Shown here piece after piece: positions 1-11,509 of a DNA stretch of 64,000 bases. The number at the start of each line of letters is the position of its first letter. Within the stretch, counting starts at the first letter, position 1. The DNA is taken from assembly GCA_029721435.1 (NCBI GenBank), contig CM056584.1, positions 12,981,739-13,045,738 of the forward strand, read 5' to 3'. Origin of the DNA: Gymnothorax reevesii. Lineage: Eukaryota; Chordata; Actinopteri; Anguilliformes; Muraenidae. Both the position numbers and the translations under genes were made by a program. Below the pieces are notes generated by a model, which ran no database searches, was not told the origin of the DNA, and was given only the letters and a program-made list of their open reading frames with translations.

Positions 1-694
1 CCAAATAGCTGTTTTCTTGACCGCTTTTATCAAGCCAAAAATATATCGTTCACTGAAGTACAGGTGGAAAGGTAAACATATATATTTTGATCTGCATGTT
101 TATTGTAACTAAAGTGCATATCTTGGCAATTAGCCTCAGTAAGTACTTCATGCTGTTCTTGCGAAAACATGATATTTTAATGAGGCTTGTAGGTCCTACT
201 GTTCGGGGCGAATGTTTATTTGATTCCTTTATTGTAATGAAACTCAGATGGCCTGTGTTTACACCAGAAATCAGCGAATTGTTTTCTAATTAGCAAGAAA
301 CGGCTTTTGTGGAGAGCGAAGATTTTCACGTTGGGGGTTAGATGAAACCTCGCATTCGTTTTCATTAAAACAAGAATATAGTGTAATAAAACTCCCACTT
401 TTTCCACAAGTACCCGTGCTGGCCAGGCCAATTTTGATTGTATCATGTTGCACCGAGCTTTCATCAGCGCACTGGCCCTTTAAGATGGAAAGTCACTGCT
501 CGCTATATGTTGAAGATTTGACTTGTTTCATATACCGTAAATCTATAATTTAACTCCCTCCTTATCCAGCCTGTGTGTGTTCCATCATAGCAGACACAGA
601 AAGGCAGTGTTGGGGTAATTGTATACGTTACCATATGCTAATCCCTGTGCTAATTTGAGATAAACACATACTTTTTTTTTCTCCCTTGGTGCAG

Positions 695-781
695 GAAATG
701 CGAGCAACACCCACCTATTTCCCAGATATAAATCGTTCGGGTATGGTCAATGAGACCAAAGATGTTCGTACTCATGAATAG
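695..781 (+). other. Exon-like segment (possible terminal coding exon)
   Basis: A long pyrimidine tract ending in GCAG (about 670-694) is a strong-looking 3' splice site. It is followed by 28 open codons, beginning EMRATPTYFPD, and a TAG stop at 779-781. I do not recognise the peptide, and I see no polyadenylation signal that would settle it. Acceptor-like tracts followed by short open frames occur by chance in 64 kb of AT-rich DNA, so this is only a candidate for checking against transcripts. Confidence 0.12.
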
Positions 782-1371
782 TCAACAAGCAAAAGTGTGC
801 AGCTATTGTTCAGTGAGTCATTTATCCTGACCGAGACAATGATTGGCTTTATTGTTGCTGCCTCTTCCTTGGGGATTCAAGTTCAGAGTTCAGATGTCAA
901 CAGTCGTGGAACGGGGGGTTGTTGTGGAGGTCAGATGCGTGGGACAGAGTTAGATGTTAAAGAAAAGGCGAGGGTGATCAGGGAGCCACAGAGTCCTCTG
1001 ACTTTCGGGGGACAAAGAAACGGAAGTTGTAGCCTCTGCATCACAGACCTGGAAAAATGGCCGGGTGCTGTTCAGCAGAGAATGTACATGTCAGGATTTA
1101 TTTGGGCTTTCATGAGCCGGAAGCTGTGATTCTACTTCTGCCCCATAATGGTGAAATACGGCTAGTAAACTGTGTTCATGACATGGGACTTCCTTTTTCT
1201 GAAAGATGCCATTCTCTCTGGCAGTATTGTAGTAGCACTGCAGTTAAATGTTTCAGGTGCATTATGGGAATTTCTTTGTTGTTTTTTTTTTGTAAGCATT
1301 AGCCATCGCAGCTGTGGGTTAGAGGGACTCTTCATTTATGGCATTGAAGCTGTTTTTGGTGTACCACAATA

Positions 1372-1373
<2 letters not shown>

Positions 1374-1424
<51 letters not shown>
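1374..1424. repeat. (TG)n microsatellite
   Basis: An uninterrupted TG dinucleotide run of about 25 units, ending in a CGTG variant. Confidence 0.95.
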
Positions 1425-1425
<1 letters not shown>

Positions 1426-2775
1426 AAGAGAGGGATCCTATTATGAGAACGTTAGTTTTGTTTGTCTGTTTACTGAGGAGAGATGGCTTCTGCCCCATGA
1501 CATCATGGTGCAACAGGTTCTTCTCAGTATAGCTCTCCACTTGTGTCGTGTTCCTGCGGACTGCGAGCGTGTCCCAGCCAATCACTGGAACGTGTACAGA
1601 ACACAAATTGGCCTCATAGAGGTTATGTATGAAACCCTAGTTAAATCAGAACCAAAAATGCAAAATCCAGCTGCAGTGAAGACACACTCCTGCGATGAAT
1701 TGGCTGACTCTCTGGAACGATTCCCTCTCACGTTTCCCAAAATTCAGCACCAGCTTCACACCTTCTCTTTCTTCCATGCTCTCTCTGATCCGAAATGGCC
1801 TTCGTTTATGCTCTTTTAAACTTGCACTGGAGAACGTGCAGTCTCAAGCGGACTAATGGTTAAGCATGAACCTCAAGAATGAATGAGTTTACATGACAGA
1901 AAAAAAACAACTTAAAGGCAAATATGAAAAAGAGAGTTTGGCATTTTTTCAATAATTAGCTGCATAGACAGTAAAATCATACATCCAAAAATCTTTTGGA
2001 GGGCTGCCATCGTTAGAGATATGCGCTGTGGGATGGATGAAATGTGGTCCCTGTCATGTTTAAAATGAAAAGCAGGGAAGCTGATGGGGATGGGACAGGT
2101 CCACCGGGATGGCTAAAGCGCTCTTGTCATAAATATTCCGCGTTCTTAGCGGTTTCAGGAGTCGTCAGCACAAAAAGCCCCATCTCTGACCATTTATCAC
2201 ATTGTGATAAACACTGCTATAAATACCTTCTTGCTGAAGCTCACGACATGTTGTTTTTGGTGAGACTGCTTCAGATGCACGTGATCTCTGCTGATTTTTT
2301 TTAGTTCTGTTCTGGTAGTTCTGTGGCGATTGGCATCTGCCTGTCTTACCAAGTGTATTAGGCTTTCTGGCCACAGTTCTTTTGTTCTGCTTTGTGTTTG
2401 CATTGACCATTTTTTGTTTTCATAATTTTTGACACACTTTCCCTTTCCATCTTAAAATGATTGCTATTATTTATTTATTTTTTATTTTTCTGCTGCTCTT
2501 TGTTGCTAAAGCACCTCCACTTTGCAAACAATGGCCTTTTTTTGGAGATTTACTTGACAAACTGCTGATGTTTAAATGTCTGTGGGTGCCTTATTTTTTT
2601 TTTGAGGATTAGACTTCAAAGCGATAGCCATTATTGAGGGGTGATTTTGATATTTTGTCCACACCACCTGAGTGTAACTCATGCGAACACAAATATATTT
2701 GAGTGCTCGCATAAACACACGTGTAAAAATGTACACGCTCATTAGTGTGACACGTACACGTGAACACAGGCGAGC

Positions 2776-5615
2776 GCACATCAGGATACACTCAGGAGTA
2801 TAACACACATGCACAAATCAGCATACACTCAGGAGTATAACACACATGCACACATCAGCACACACTCAGGAGTATAACACACATGCACACATCAGCACAC
2901 ACTCAGGAGTATAACACACATGCACACATCAGCATACACTCAGGAGTATAACACACATGCACACATCAGCACACACTCAGGAGTATAACACACATGCACA
3001 CATCAGCATACACTCAGGAGTATAACACACATGCACAGATCAGCATACACTCAGGAGTATAACACACATGCACACATCAGCATACACTCAGGAGTATAAC
3101 ACACATGCACACATCAGTATACACTCAGGAGTATAACACACATGCACACATCAGCACACACTCAGGAATATAACACAAATGCACACATCAGCACACACTC
3201 AGGAGTATAACACACATGCACACATCAGCATACACTCAGGAGTATAACACACATGCACACATCAGCATACACTCAGGAGTATAACACACATGCACACATC
3301 AGCACACACTCAGGAGTATAACACACATGCACACATCAGCACACACTCAGGAGTATAACACACATGCACACATCAGCACACACTCAGGAGTATAACACAC
3401 ATGCACACATCAGCATACACTCAGGAGTATAACACACATGCACAGATCAGCATACACTCAGGAGTATAACACACATGCACACATCAGCATACACTCAGGA
3501 GTATAACACACATGCACACATCAGTATACACTCAGGAGTATAACACACATGCACACATCAGCATACACTCAGGAGTATAACACACATGCACACATCAGCA
3601 CACACTCAGGAGTATAACACACATGCACACATCAGCACACACTCAGGAATATAACACACATGCACACATCAGCACACACTCAGGAGTATAACACACATGC
3701 ACACATCAGCATACACTCAGGAGTATAACACACATGCACACATCAGCAAACACTCAGGAGTATAAAACACATGCACACATCAGCATACACTCAGGAGTAT
3801 AACACACATGCACACATCAGCACACACTCAGGAGTATAACACAGATGCACACATTAGCATACACTCAGGAGTATAACACACATGCACACATCAGCATACA
3901 CTCAGGAGTATAACACACATGCATACATCAGCACACACTCAGGAGTATAACACAACTGCACACATGAGCACACACTCAGGAGTATAACACACATGCACAC
4001 ATCAGCATACACTCAGGAGTATAACACACATGCGCACATCAGCATACACTCAGGAGTATAACTCACATGCGCACATCAGCATACACTCAGGAGTATAACA
4101 CACATGCACACATCAGCATACACTCAGGAGTATAAAACACATGCACACATCAGCATACACTCAGGAGTATAACACACATGCACACATCAGCACACACTCA
4201 GGAGTATAACACACATGCACACATTAGCATACACTCAGGAGTATAACACACATGCACACATCAGCATACACTCAGGAGTATAACACACATGCATACATCA
4301 GCACACACTCAGGAGTATAACACAACTGCACACATCAGCACACACTCAGGGGTATAACACACATGCACACATCAGCACACACTCAGGAGTATAACACACA
4401 TGCACACATCAGCATACACTCAGGAGTATAACACACATGCACACATCAGCATATACTCAGGAGTATAACACACATGCACACATTAGCATACACTCAGCAG
4501 TACAACACACATCAGCACACACTCAGGAGTATAACACACATGCACAGATCAGCACACACTCAGGAGTATAACACACATGCACACATCAGCACACACTCAG
4601 GAGTATAACACAACTGCACACATCAGCACACACTCAGGAGTATAACACACATGCACACATCAGCATACACTCAGGAGTATAACACACATGCACACATCAG
4701 CACACACTCAGGAGTATAACACACATGCACACATCAGCACACACTCAGGAGTATAACACAACTGCACACATCAGCACACACTCAGGAGTATAACACACAT
4801 GCACACATCAGCATACACTCAGGAGTATAACACACATGCGCACATCAGCATACACTCAGGAGTATAACTCACATGCGCACATCAGCATACACTCAGGAGT
4901 ATAACACACATGCACACATCAGCATACACTCAGGAGTATAAAACACATGCACACATCAGCATACACTCAGGAGTATAACACACATGCACACATCAGCACA
5001 CACTCAGGAGTATAACACACATGCACACATCAGCATACACTCAGGAGTATAAAACACATGCACACATCAGCATACACTCAGGAGTATAACACACATGCAC
5101 ACATCAGCACACACTCAGGAGTATAACACACATGCACACATTAGCATACACTCAGGAGTATAACACACATGCACACATCAGCATACACTCAGGAGTATAA
5201 CACACATGCACACATCAGCATACACTCAGGAGTATAACACACATGCACACATCAGCACCCACTCAGGAGTATAACACAACTGCACACATCAGCACACACT
5301 CAGGAGTATAACACACATGCACACATCAGCACACACTCGGGAGTATAACACACATGCACACATCAGCATACACTCAGGAGTATAACACACATGCACACAT
5401 CAGCATACACTCAGGAGTATAACACACATGCACACATCAGCATATACTCAGGAGTATAACACACATGCACACATTAGCATACACTCAGGAGTACAACACA
5501 CATCAGCACACACTCAGGAGTATAACACACATGCACAGATCAGCATTCACTCAGGAGTATAACACACATGCACACATCAGCATACACTCAGGAGTATAAC
5601 ACACATGCACACATC
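2776..5615. repeat. 37-bp minisatellite array, about 77 units
   Basis: Head-to-tail copies of a 37-bp unit built from the words CAGCATACAC, TCAGGAGTAT and AACACACATG followed by CACACAT. The plus strand is A/C-rich and the basic unit has no CpG. Diagnostic variants include T or C at unit position 6, CAGTATAC, TAGCATAC, AACTGCAC, TAAAACAC, GCGCACAT and GCATACAT. Two units (near 4500 and 5491) lack the same 8 bp. Variant strings recur at fixed offsets: 407 bp (11 units), 370 bp (10 units), 806 bp (22 units minus 8) and 991 bp (27 units minus 8). This shows block duplication as well as single-unit slippage. The array is not coding, and it has no spacers, so it is not a CRISPR array. Confidence 0.97.
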
Positions 5616-5800
5616 TACAAGCATACATCAGCGTTACACACAAGCTCACTCATGAAAATGCACAAACTTACCGTACACTCATAGGTATAACACATGCATA
5701 CAAACACACAAGCACAAACACACACATCCAGAAGTTTAAAACATGTAAACACACAAACAACTGTTCACACACATTCAGTGAGAGGAACTTGTGTCTCACT
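5616..5800. repeat. Degenerate CA-rich edge of the minisatellite
   Basis: Broken versions of the array words persist after the last regular unit, for example ACTCATAGGTATAACAC near 5669, and grade into CA-rich sequence. This looks like the decayed margin of the array. Confidence 0.6.
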
Positions 5801-6262
5801 CATACACAAACTACAAACGAATGGATCCTTTCCCTGACTGGCTCAGAGGGAGCGGAACTGTTGCTCTTTGCCCTTACGAAAGGCGTAGGTGTGCTCAGGG
5901 ATTCCGTGCCGCTCCGGAGCCAGTAAAAACGAGCGCCTGAAAGCCCTCATTATTCACATATTACGGAGAGGACTCTTTGCCCCGAGCCTTCAGCATTTTA
6001 CATGGCACCTGAACCTACCCAGCCTCTGGAAGTACAGCCATCCAAGATTTAATTTACTTCACTGACGGAGTTTTGTATTAAGAAAGCAGGGGGAAAAGAT
6101 TGTGGTTCAGGAACAAATATTTCCTTTCCTACAGTTCAAGCCCTTCCTTGCCATTGAATGTGTTGTGTACATATGTGGTTCTGAATACTTGGATATAAAC
6201 ACACTCACTGATGATAGAATGGATGAACACTGCATTTTGTACTAAGCTTTCTAGTAGATACT
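5801..6262. other. Unassigned stretch with a GC-richer patch
   Basis: No gene or repeat is recognised. Sequence at about 5840-5960 is GC-richer and less repetitive than its surroundings and could be conserved noncoding DNA, but nothing in it is diagnostic. Confidence 0.5.
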
Positions 6263-6263
6263 C

Positions 6264-6735
6264 AAAGCGCCTCATAGTCATGTGGGGGAATCACACCTCA
6301 CGGCCAATGTGTAGCACCCATCTAGGTGATGCACGGCAGCCATTTTGTGTCAGAACGCTCACTGCACGTCTGCTGAGATGGAGAAGGACAAGAGAATTTG
6401 CGCAGCCAATGAAATCAGGCGATGATGAGGAGGCAGGTTGAAAGAACCAGACCAGGAATTTGGCCAGGACACTGAGGCACCCCTACTCTCGTCGAAGAGT
6501 GTTACAGGATCTCCACCAATGTAAGTAAGGACCTCGGTAGGCTGTAACATCCAATCCGAAAGGTAACGTTTCCAACAACAGTGTCCCCATAGCTGCACTG
6601 GGGCATTGGGGATTATTGTTCGAACTGAAGGAGGACAACCACCTACTGGCCCACCAACACCTCTTCCAGCAGCAACTGAGTTCTCACAAATGCACTCTCA
6701 TCCGAGTACCAAAGCAACCCCACTCCTGTCTCCTT
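6264..6735. repeat. Dispersed teleost repeat with a 5S-rRNA-like stretch
   Basis: The order of words matches a repeat I know from many teleosts. These are the GTGATGCACGGCAGCCATTTTG block near 6330, AATTTGGCCAGGACAC near 6460, CCCCTACTCTCG, AGGACCTCGGT near 6530, GTGTCCCCATAGCTGCACTGGGGCATT, and ACACCTCTTCCAGCAGCAA near 6660. The segment at 6694-6710 resembles the complement of the 5S rRNA C-box region (TCTCCCATCCAAGTACTAA), as expected for SINE3-type elements. The copy is diverged. Family assignment is from memory and needs a repeat-library search. Confidence 0.55.
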
Positions 6736-6794
6736 CTGCATTGTGGCTGGCAAAATATAACCAAAAAAAGCACCTACTCGGTTCTTTTCTATTA

Positions 6795-7010
6795 CAACCC
6801 CAATTTCGAAATAGTTGTATAAAGTATAAGTATAAATTATGATTAAGATCATAACACAATGACTTTCAAATCACACCAGTCAGTATTTTATTCACAATAG
6901 AACAGAGATAATATAGCAAATGTTGAAACAGATTTTTTACAATTTTATCCACAAAATGAGCTCATTTCAAATTTGATGGCTGCTACAGGTCTTATAAAAG
7001 TTTCGACAGG
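6795..7010 (+). repeat. Left terminal inverted repeat of the Tc1 element
   Basis: It begins CAACCCCAATTTCGAAATAG and stays alignable with the reverse complement of the right end as far as GGCTGCTACAGGTCT near 6990. The first 40 bp are more diverged than the inner part. Confidence 0.88.
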
Positions 7011-7017
7011 GGTCTGT

Positions 7018-8041
7018 TTACCATGGTGTAGCATCCCCTCTTCTTTTTAACACAGAGTGGAGGCATCTGGGTATTGAGGAGAAAAGTTTCTTGAGTTTAG
7101 CCATTGGAATTTGATCCCACTCTTGTTTATTACAGGCTTCCAGCTGCTGGAGAGTTTTTGGTCTCCTTTGATGGACTTTTCATTTAATTATGTGCCAAAT
7201 GTTCTCAATCGGTGAAAGATCAGGACTGCAGGCGGGCCAGTTCAGCACAAGGACTCTTCTTCTAGGAAGCCATGCTGCTGTAATGGCTGCAGTATGTAGT
7301 TTTGCATTGTCCTGCTGAAATACACAAGGCCTTCCCTTGAATAGATGTCGTCTGGAGGGGAGCATATGTTGCTCTAAAACCTTTATATACCTTTTAGCAT
7401 TCATGGTGTTTTTTAAAACATGCAAGTGTCCCACACCATATGGACTAACGCATCCCCATACCATCAGAGATGCTGGCTTTTGAACTGAACATTGGTAACA
7501 GGTGGTGGTCTTTCTCCTCTTTAGTTCGGAGGACACAACACCCAGGATTTCCAACAAGAATGTCAAATTTGGACTCGTCTGACCACAGGACACTTTGCCA
7601 CTTTGCTACAGTCCATTTTAAATGAGCCTTGGCCCACAGAACACAGCGGCGCTTCTGGATCATGCTCAACAATGGCTTCCTTTCTGCAAGATAGAGTTTT
7701 AGGTGGCATCTGTGGATGGCGCAGCAGACTGTGTTTACAGACAGTGGTTTCTTGAAGTATTCCTGGGCCCATTTAGTAATGTCAATGACAGAATCATGCC
7801 AGTGAGTGATGCAGAGGCATCTGAGGGCCCGAAGATCACAGGCATTCAGTAAAGGTCTTCGGCCTTGTACCTTACGCACAGAGATTTTTCCAGCTTCTCT
7901 GAGTCTTTTTATGATATTATGCACTGTTGATGATGAGACCGTCAAAGCCTTTGCAATTTGACGTTGTGGAATATTGTTTTTAAAGTATTCTGCAATTTTT
8001 TTTTTACACATGCCTTCATAGGTTGGAGAGCCTCTGACCAT
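7018..8041 (-). pseudogene. Tc1-type transposase pseudogene (DD34E), frameshifted and stopped
   Basis: This would encode the cut-and-paste transposase that binds the terminal repeats and inserts at TA. The start is set at 8041 because [10 protein letters not shown] matches the family N-terminus; the frame is open up to 8104. An N-terminal helix-turn-helix region ([20 protein letters not shown]) is followed by the first catalytic Asp in [10 protein letters not shown]. The reading frame shifts near 7500-7520. The other frame then carries SLMVWGC, the second Asp in FQQDNAKLH, and the Glu in SPDLSPIENIW. Exactly 34 residues separate the second Asp from the Glu. A TGA near 7180 interrupts the frame after WHIIK. 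Family-like sequence then continues to a natural TAA at 7018-7020 (ending GDATPW). The TGA sits where the family has CGA as I recall it, consistent with CpG decay. Confidence 0.93.
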
Positions 8042-8191
8042 CTTTACTTCTGAGCGACTCAGCCTCTCTAAGACATCCCTTTTATAGCCAATCATGTTAC
8101 ACACCTGATGCCAGCTAACTTAATTACTTGCTAAATGTTCTGTCAGCTGATTCTCTTATATACGGGTATTGTTGCTTTTTCAACTCTTTTT

Positions 8192-8407
8192 ACCTGTGTC
8201 CCACCTTTTTGGAGACCCGTTGCAGCCAGAAAATTTGAAATAAGCTCATTTTGTGGATAAAAATGTAAAATGTCTCAGTTTCAACATTTGAAATGTTATC
8301 TCTGTTCTATTGTGAATAACATATTGGCTCATGTGATCTGAAAGTCGTTGCATTTTGATTTTATTCACAATTTACTCTTCGTCCCAACTATTTTGGAATT
8401 GGGGTTG
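8192..8407 (-). repeat. Right terminal inverted repeat of the Tc1 element
   Basis: Its reverse complement begins CAACCCCAATTCCAAAATAG and mirrors the left end through TTATCCACAAAATGAGCT to GGCTGCAACGGGTCT. Confidence 0.88.
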
Positions 8408-8411
8408 CAGT

Positions 8412-9475
8412 TTGAATATTACTTAGTGCCGTGTGTCTGTTTAAAAGATGTCTAACCAACAGCACGTTGTAGGGTAAGTCTCCGAAACAAGATGAGGATA
8501 CTAGTAGTAGAGACCCAAAGGGACCTGCATTGCTGGTATGTCAGTCACGCGCTGCAAAATGATTTAAATTGGAAAGGGGCACCACATGAAATATTATGGC
8601 AACGTATCTCATTGAAAAAACAGCTACAGGAAAGAAGAACTGTGGATTTACTCAAGTATTGGAGACAATGGCAGTTTAGGCCTATAGCATTTCCTCCCAA
8701 CAGTTCTTTCCCTCCTTTGCTGTAAAATCTGCAGTGGGTATTTGCCTACGTATGTGCGTGCGCGCGAGAGCATGTTTGTAAAGGCTTATGAGTTCAAAAT
8801 AATTCCTGGATTAATAATTCCTTTTATAATGTGTAAAAATTTAATAGGATTTACATTGTCAAATTACTTACCACATTAGTAGTACGTGGACTGACATATC
8901 AAGTATTCATCAAGCATTAATTTGGACTGACGATATGCAATGACTTGCTGTTTTGGAAATGTTTTCACGCAACATCAGGTGCCATTAAACCTACTGCATT
9001 AAGTATCCACAAGCATGCACATACACTCACGGAAGCAAACTGTACACGTGTGTCTGTTCCGAGATGGAATAAGAGTAATGCAGAACAACATGAGTCAGTA
9101 TTGCCATGGAAAACTGCTTGTTTAATAGTCTGTTCTCATACACCTGATTCGTGAGTTCGGCCGATCCCCATGACTTCATGGAGTGGCCTCGGCCTTTTCG
9201 TCTGTAGCCTTTATTCGCCGCCCCAAGTGGTCATAATTTGGACAGACAAAGGTCACCCACCTCCAGCACGGCCGACGGCTCGACGTTTGACACCTTTCCG
9301 CCCCGACATGCTTATGGAGGGCCGTCACGCTTGTGCAAGGAAATGACAAGGAGTCACCTGCTTGTACAAGGTTCTCTTTGCCGCATTGTGTATGAAGAAC
9401 AGGCTCCAGCCAAAAATTTTAACCCTTGCAGCGCTGAATACATCTTCAAGGAATTAAAAAATGTAGTTATCCAGA
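8412..9475. other. Unassigned noncoding stretch
   Basis: No gene is recognised. The 9150-9350 part is GC-richer, with several CpGs (for example around CCTTTATTCGCCGCC), and could be conserved noncoding DNA. The rest is AT-rich and featureless. Confidence 0.5.
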
Positions 9476-9569
9476 GCTGTTGCAAACCTATCATGTGGCA
9501 ACTTGTTTAAAAGAGCTCCCATGTGGGAGCTCTTTTAAACAAGTTGCCACATGATAGGTTTGCAACAGC
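9476..9569. repeat. Perfect palindrome: 46-bp arms, 2-bp spacer
   Basis: The left arm 9476-9521 (starting GCTGTTGCAAACC, ending AAGAGCTCCCA) is an exact reverse complement of 9524-9569. Only TG lies between them. The transcribed strand would form a mismatch-free 46-bp hairpin. A hairpin of this kind is expected either from very recent fold-back duplication or from a library or assembly artefact. No target duplication or known transposon end is visible. Confidence 0.95.
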
Positions 9570-9642
9570 CTCTGATTTTGATATCTTACATCATAGGGCA
9601 GCCATAGTTGCCTACGGCGCTGACGGGGTTAAGCCGTTAAAG

Positions 9643-9831
9643 CAGAGGTCTCAAACTCCAGGCCTCGAGGGCCGCACTGTCTATGGGTTTCTGGGATTTC
9701 CATTCAGTCAGCACCCATCTCAGGCCTCACAATCAAGCTGAGGTCCTCATGCAATCAAGCGCTTAAGTACAGAAACTGACCAGAAATCATGAAGCACCGC
9801 AGCTCTCCGGGATTTGAGTTTGAGACCCCTG
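9643..9831. mobile_element. hAT-type MITE (189 bp)
   Basis: The ends read CAGAGGTCTCAAACTCCAGG and, on the other strand, CAGGGGTCTCAAACTCAAAT. This gives a terminal inverted repeat of about 16 bp of the hAT style (CAGNGGTCTCAAACTC). The flanking octamers CGTTAAAG (9635-9642) and CTTTAGAG (9832-9839) match at 6 of 8 positions, a plausible aged 8-bp hAT target duplication. There is no coding sequence, so mobility would have depended on a related transposase. The internal GGCCTCGAGGGCCGC word is familiar from teleost hAT-derived repeats. Confidence 0.8.
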
Positions 9832-9839
9832 CTTTAGAG

Positions 9840-11509
9840 AGGTTGGTTTTTCATGGAATCCCAAATGCTGTTTCACAACTTGATTGATTTCATTTCCCGG
9901 GTGATGATTGTTTCGTGAGCATTCAGTTGTGCAGTTAAAACAGGTGAACCACAATGAGGAGGGACAACTGGATTCCATGATGTCTAATTGGATAGATGAG
10001 ATACTGAGCAAAGGATTTTACTGTTATGTTTTTATGTTTTTTTGTTTTTTCCTGGCGTGCTGGTTCTGAGGAAATTCAAGTAGATACCGTTGAATACCAC
10101 TGGTCGTCTCTTCATACTGGTAATTCATCTGGCCGCCGTCCCTCGCCGCCCAGCTGGTTGAGAATCATAGTCTGTTATGCTCAGGAGCAGTTTGCTAGCA
10201 GAGACACAGCCTGTAATATAAAATCACAATTAGCACAAATATCACAGAAATACATACATGGCCCATTGAGCAGAATCCAAGTAGCAGAGTAGCTATTATC
10301 TCAAGCTGTGTCATACTGTTCAAGTTGTGGTACATTCAGGATGACTAAAAATAAACTCTCAATCTTAAACTTTGTCTGCATTAACTTAATTTAGAGCTAA
10401 ATAACAGTAAATAGTGATGGTAAATCCAGGAGAAATGCACAGTTGGACATCAAAACATTTACAAAATAAACCCTGCCGACAATATGGACGAAATGCAGGT
10501 GCTAGGTTGCCCGGACGGCAACCTCTCCTGGGATTTCAAGTAATTGTCCTGCAATTTCCAAAGAAATTAATATTAATTTCTTCAATTAGTTCAAATTAGA
10601 TGCGCATTTTAAAACGAAATTGTAAGCAAAACTTCTGGGTACCAGCCCTGAGGCCCTCTGCTCTGTAATGCGAAGTCTGGAGTGAATCACCGCGTCACGC
10701 GCTAAACTTCAACACTGTGCCTCTGCTACGGAAACACATCCAGCACACTTCTAATTTACCTCAGCGCTAGCTAGCCATGGGCTAACTGAGGGCAAACAAA
10801 ACCTGCGCAAGTGCATGTGCACGTGCTTGTATAACCATATGCTTTAACTTTTCTTTTGTTTGTTAATTTTATGTATGAATTCATGGGAACAGCACATAAA
10901 TATCTTGTGCATTCAAAATACAGTTGTAACTGTGGAGTGTCTGTATACCGGGAAGGTAAAGGATTTTTTTTTTTTTTTATTTATTATTTTTTTTGCTGGT
11001 CTAAGTGAATGTGATGTGTTTGTGCATGCACGTGTGAGCGCACATGTGTGTATGTGAATATGTGGTTGCGTGTGCGTGTGTGCATGTGTGTGTGTGTGTT
11101 AGACTGTTGGTGCATGATTAATGCAGGCTCTGTTCTTCCTGTCAGCTTGGTCTCACTGATGACTTTGAGGAGAGTCACAGCGTGTTTAAAATGACAGGTA
11201 CGTTATTAAAGGTAAACGTGGGGATTCCCAAAACATTCGCCTCCAAAATAGTTTAAGGTGGATTTTTTTCCCCCAATGATTATGCATGTGCGCTTGTGGA
11301 AAAAAAAAGCCCCCCACGCTTCTAGAACCTTCTACCACTCTAAAAAAATTTTTACTTCTAATCCTTCATTTACATTTCTTGCGAATATGTCCGCAGTAAA
11401 TAAATTGCAGTCTTAAGCTAAATAGCGCTGACATAATTGACATGTTGTACATCTGGTAGCGCTACCTCAGGACTGGGGCTTGTCTTTTAATGACGGTGAA
11501 TTAGACAAA
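9840..11509. other. Unassigned noncoding stretch
   Basis: No gene is recognised. There is TG-rich sequence around 11010-11100 and T-rich sequence around 10965-10995. A sequence tract near 10640-10800 is GC-richer. Confidence 0.5.

Larger units (their letters stand above)
1..2775. other. Unassigned noncoding stretch
   Basis: No gene is recognised here. The longest frame (1172-1819, plus strand) runs straight through the TG microsatellite and has no protein-like composition. Apart from that microsatellite and an exon-like segment near 695, I see only AT-rich single-copy-looking sequence. Confidence 0.6.
6795..8407 (-). mobile_element. Tc1/mariner (Tc1-type) DNA transposon, nearly full length, inactive
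   Basis: The element is about 1.6 kb. Both ends read CAACCCCAATT inward. The left end is preceded by TA (6793-6794); the right end is followed by CA, a probable mutated TA target duplication. Inverted repeats of about 210 bp match at both ends, including the shared word CACAATAGAACAGAGATAA. A DD34E transposase lies between them on the minus strand. This terminal sequence and architecture are widespread in teleosts. The frameshift and stop in the transposase mean this copy cannot make enzyme. Confidence 0.95.

Noticed and set aside
1172..1819. 215-codon open frame
   Set aside because: It runs through the TG microsatellite (Cys/Val repeats) and shows no domain. No splice or promoter context supports it.
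2776..5615. CRISPR-like regular repeat array
   Set aside because: The units are contiguous tandem copies with no unique spacers, and the window is a vertebrate genome, so this is a minisatellite.
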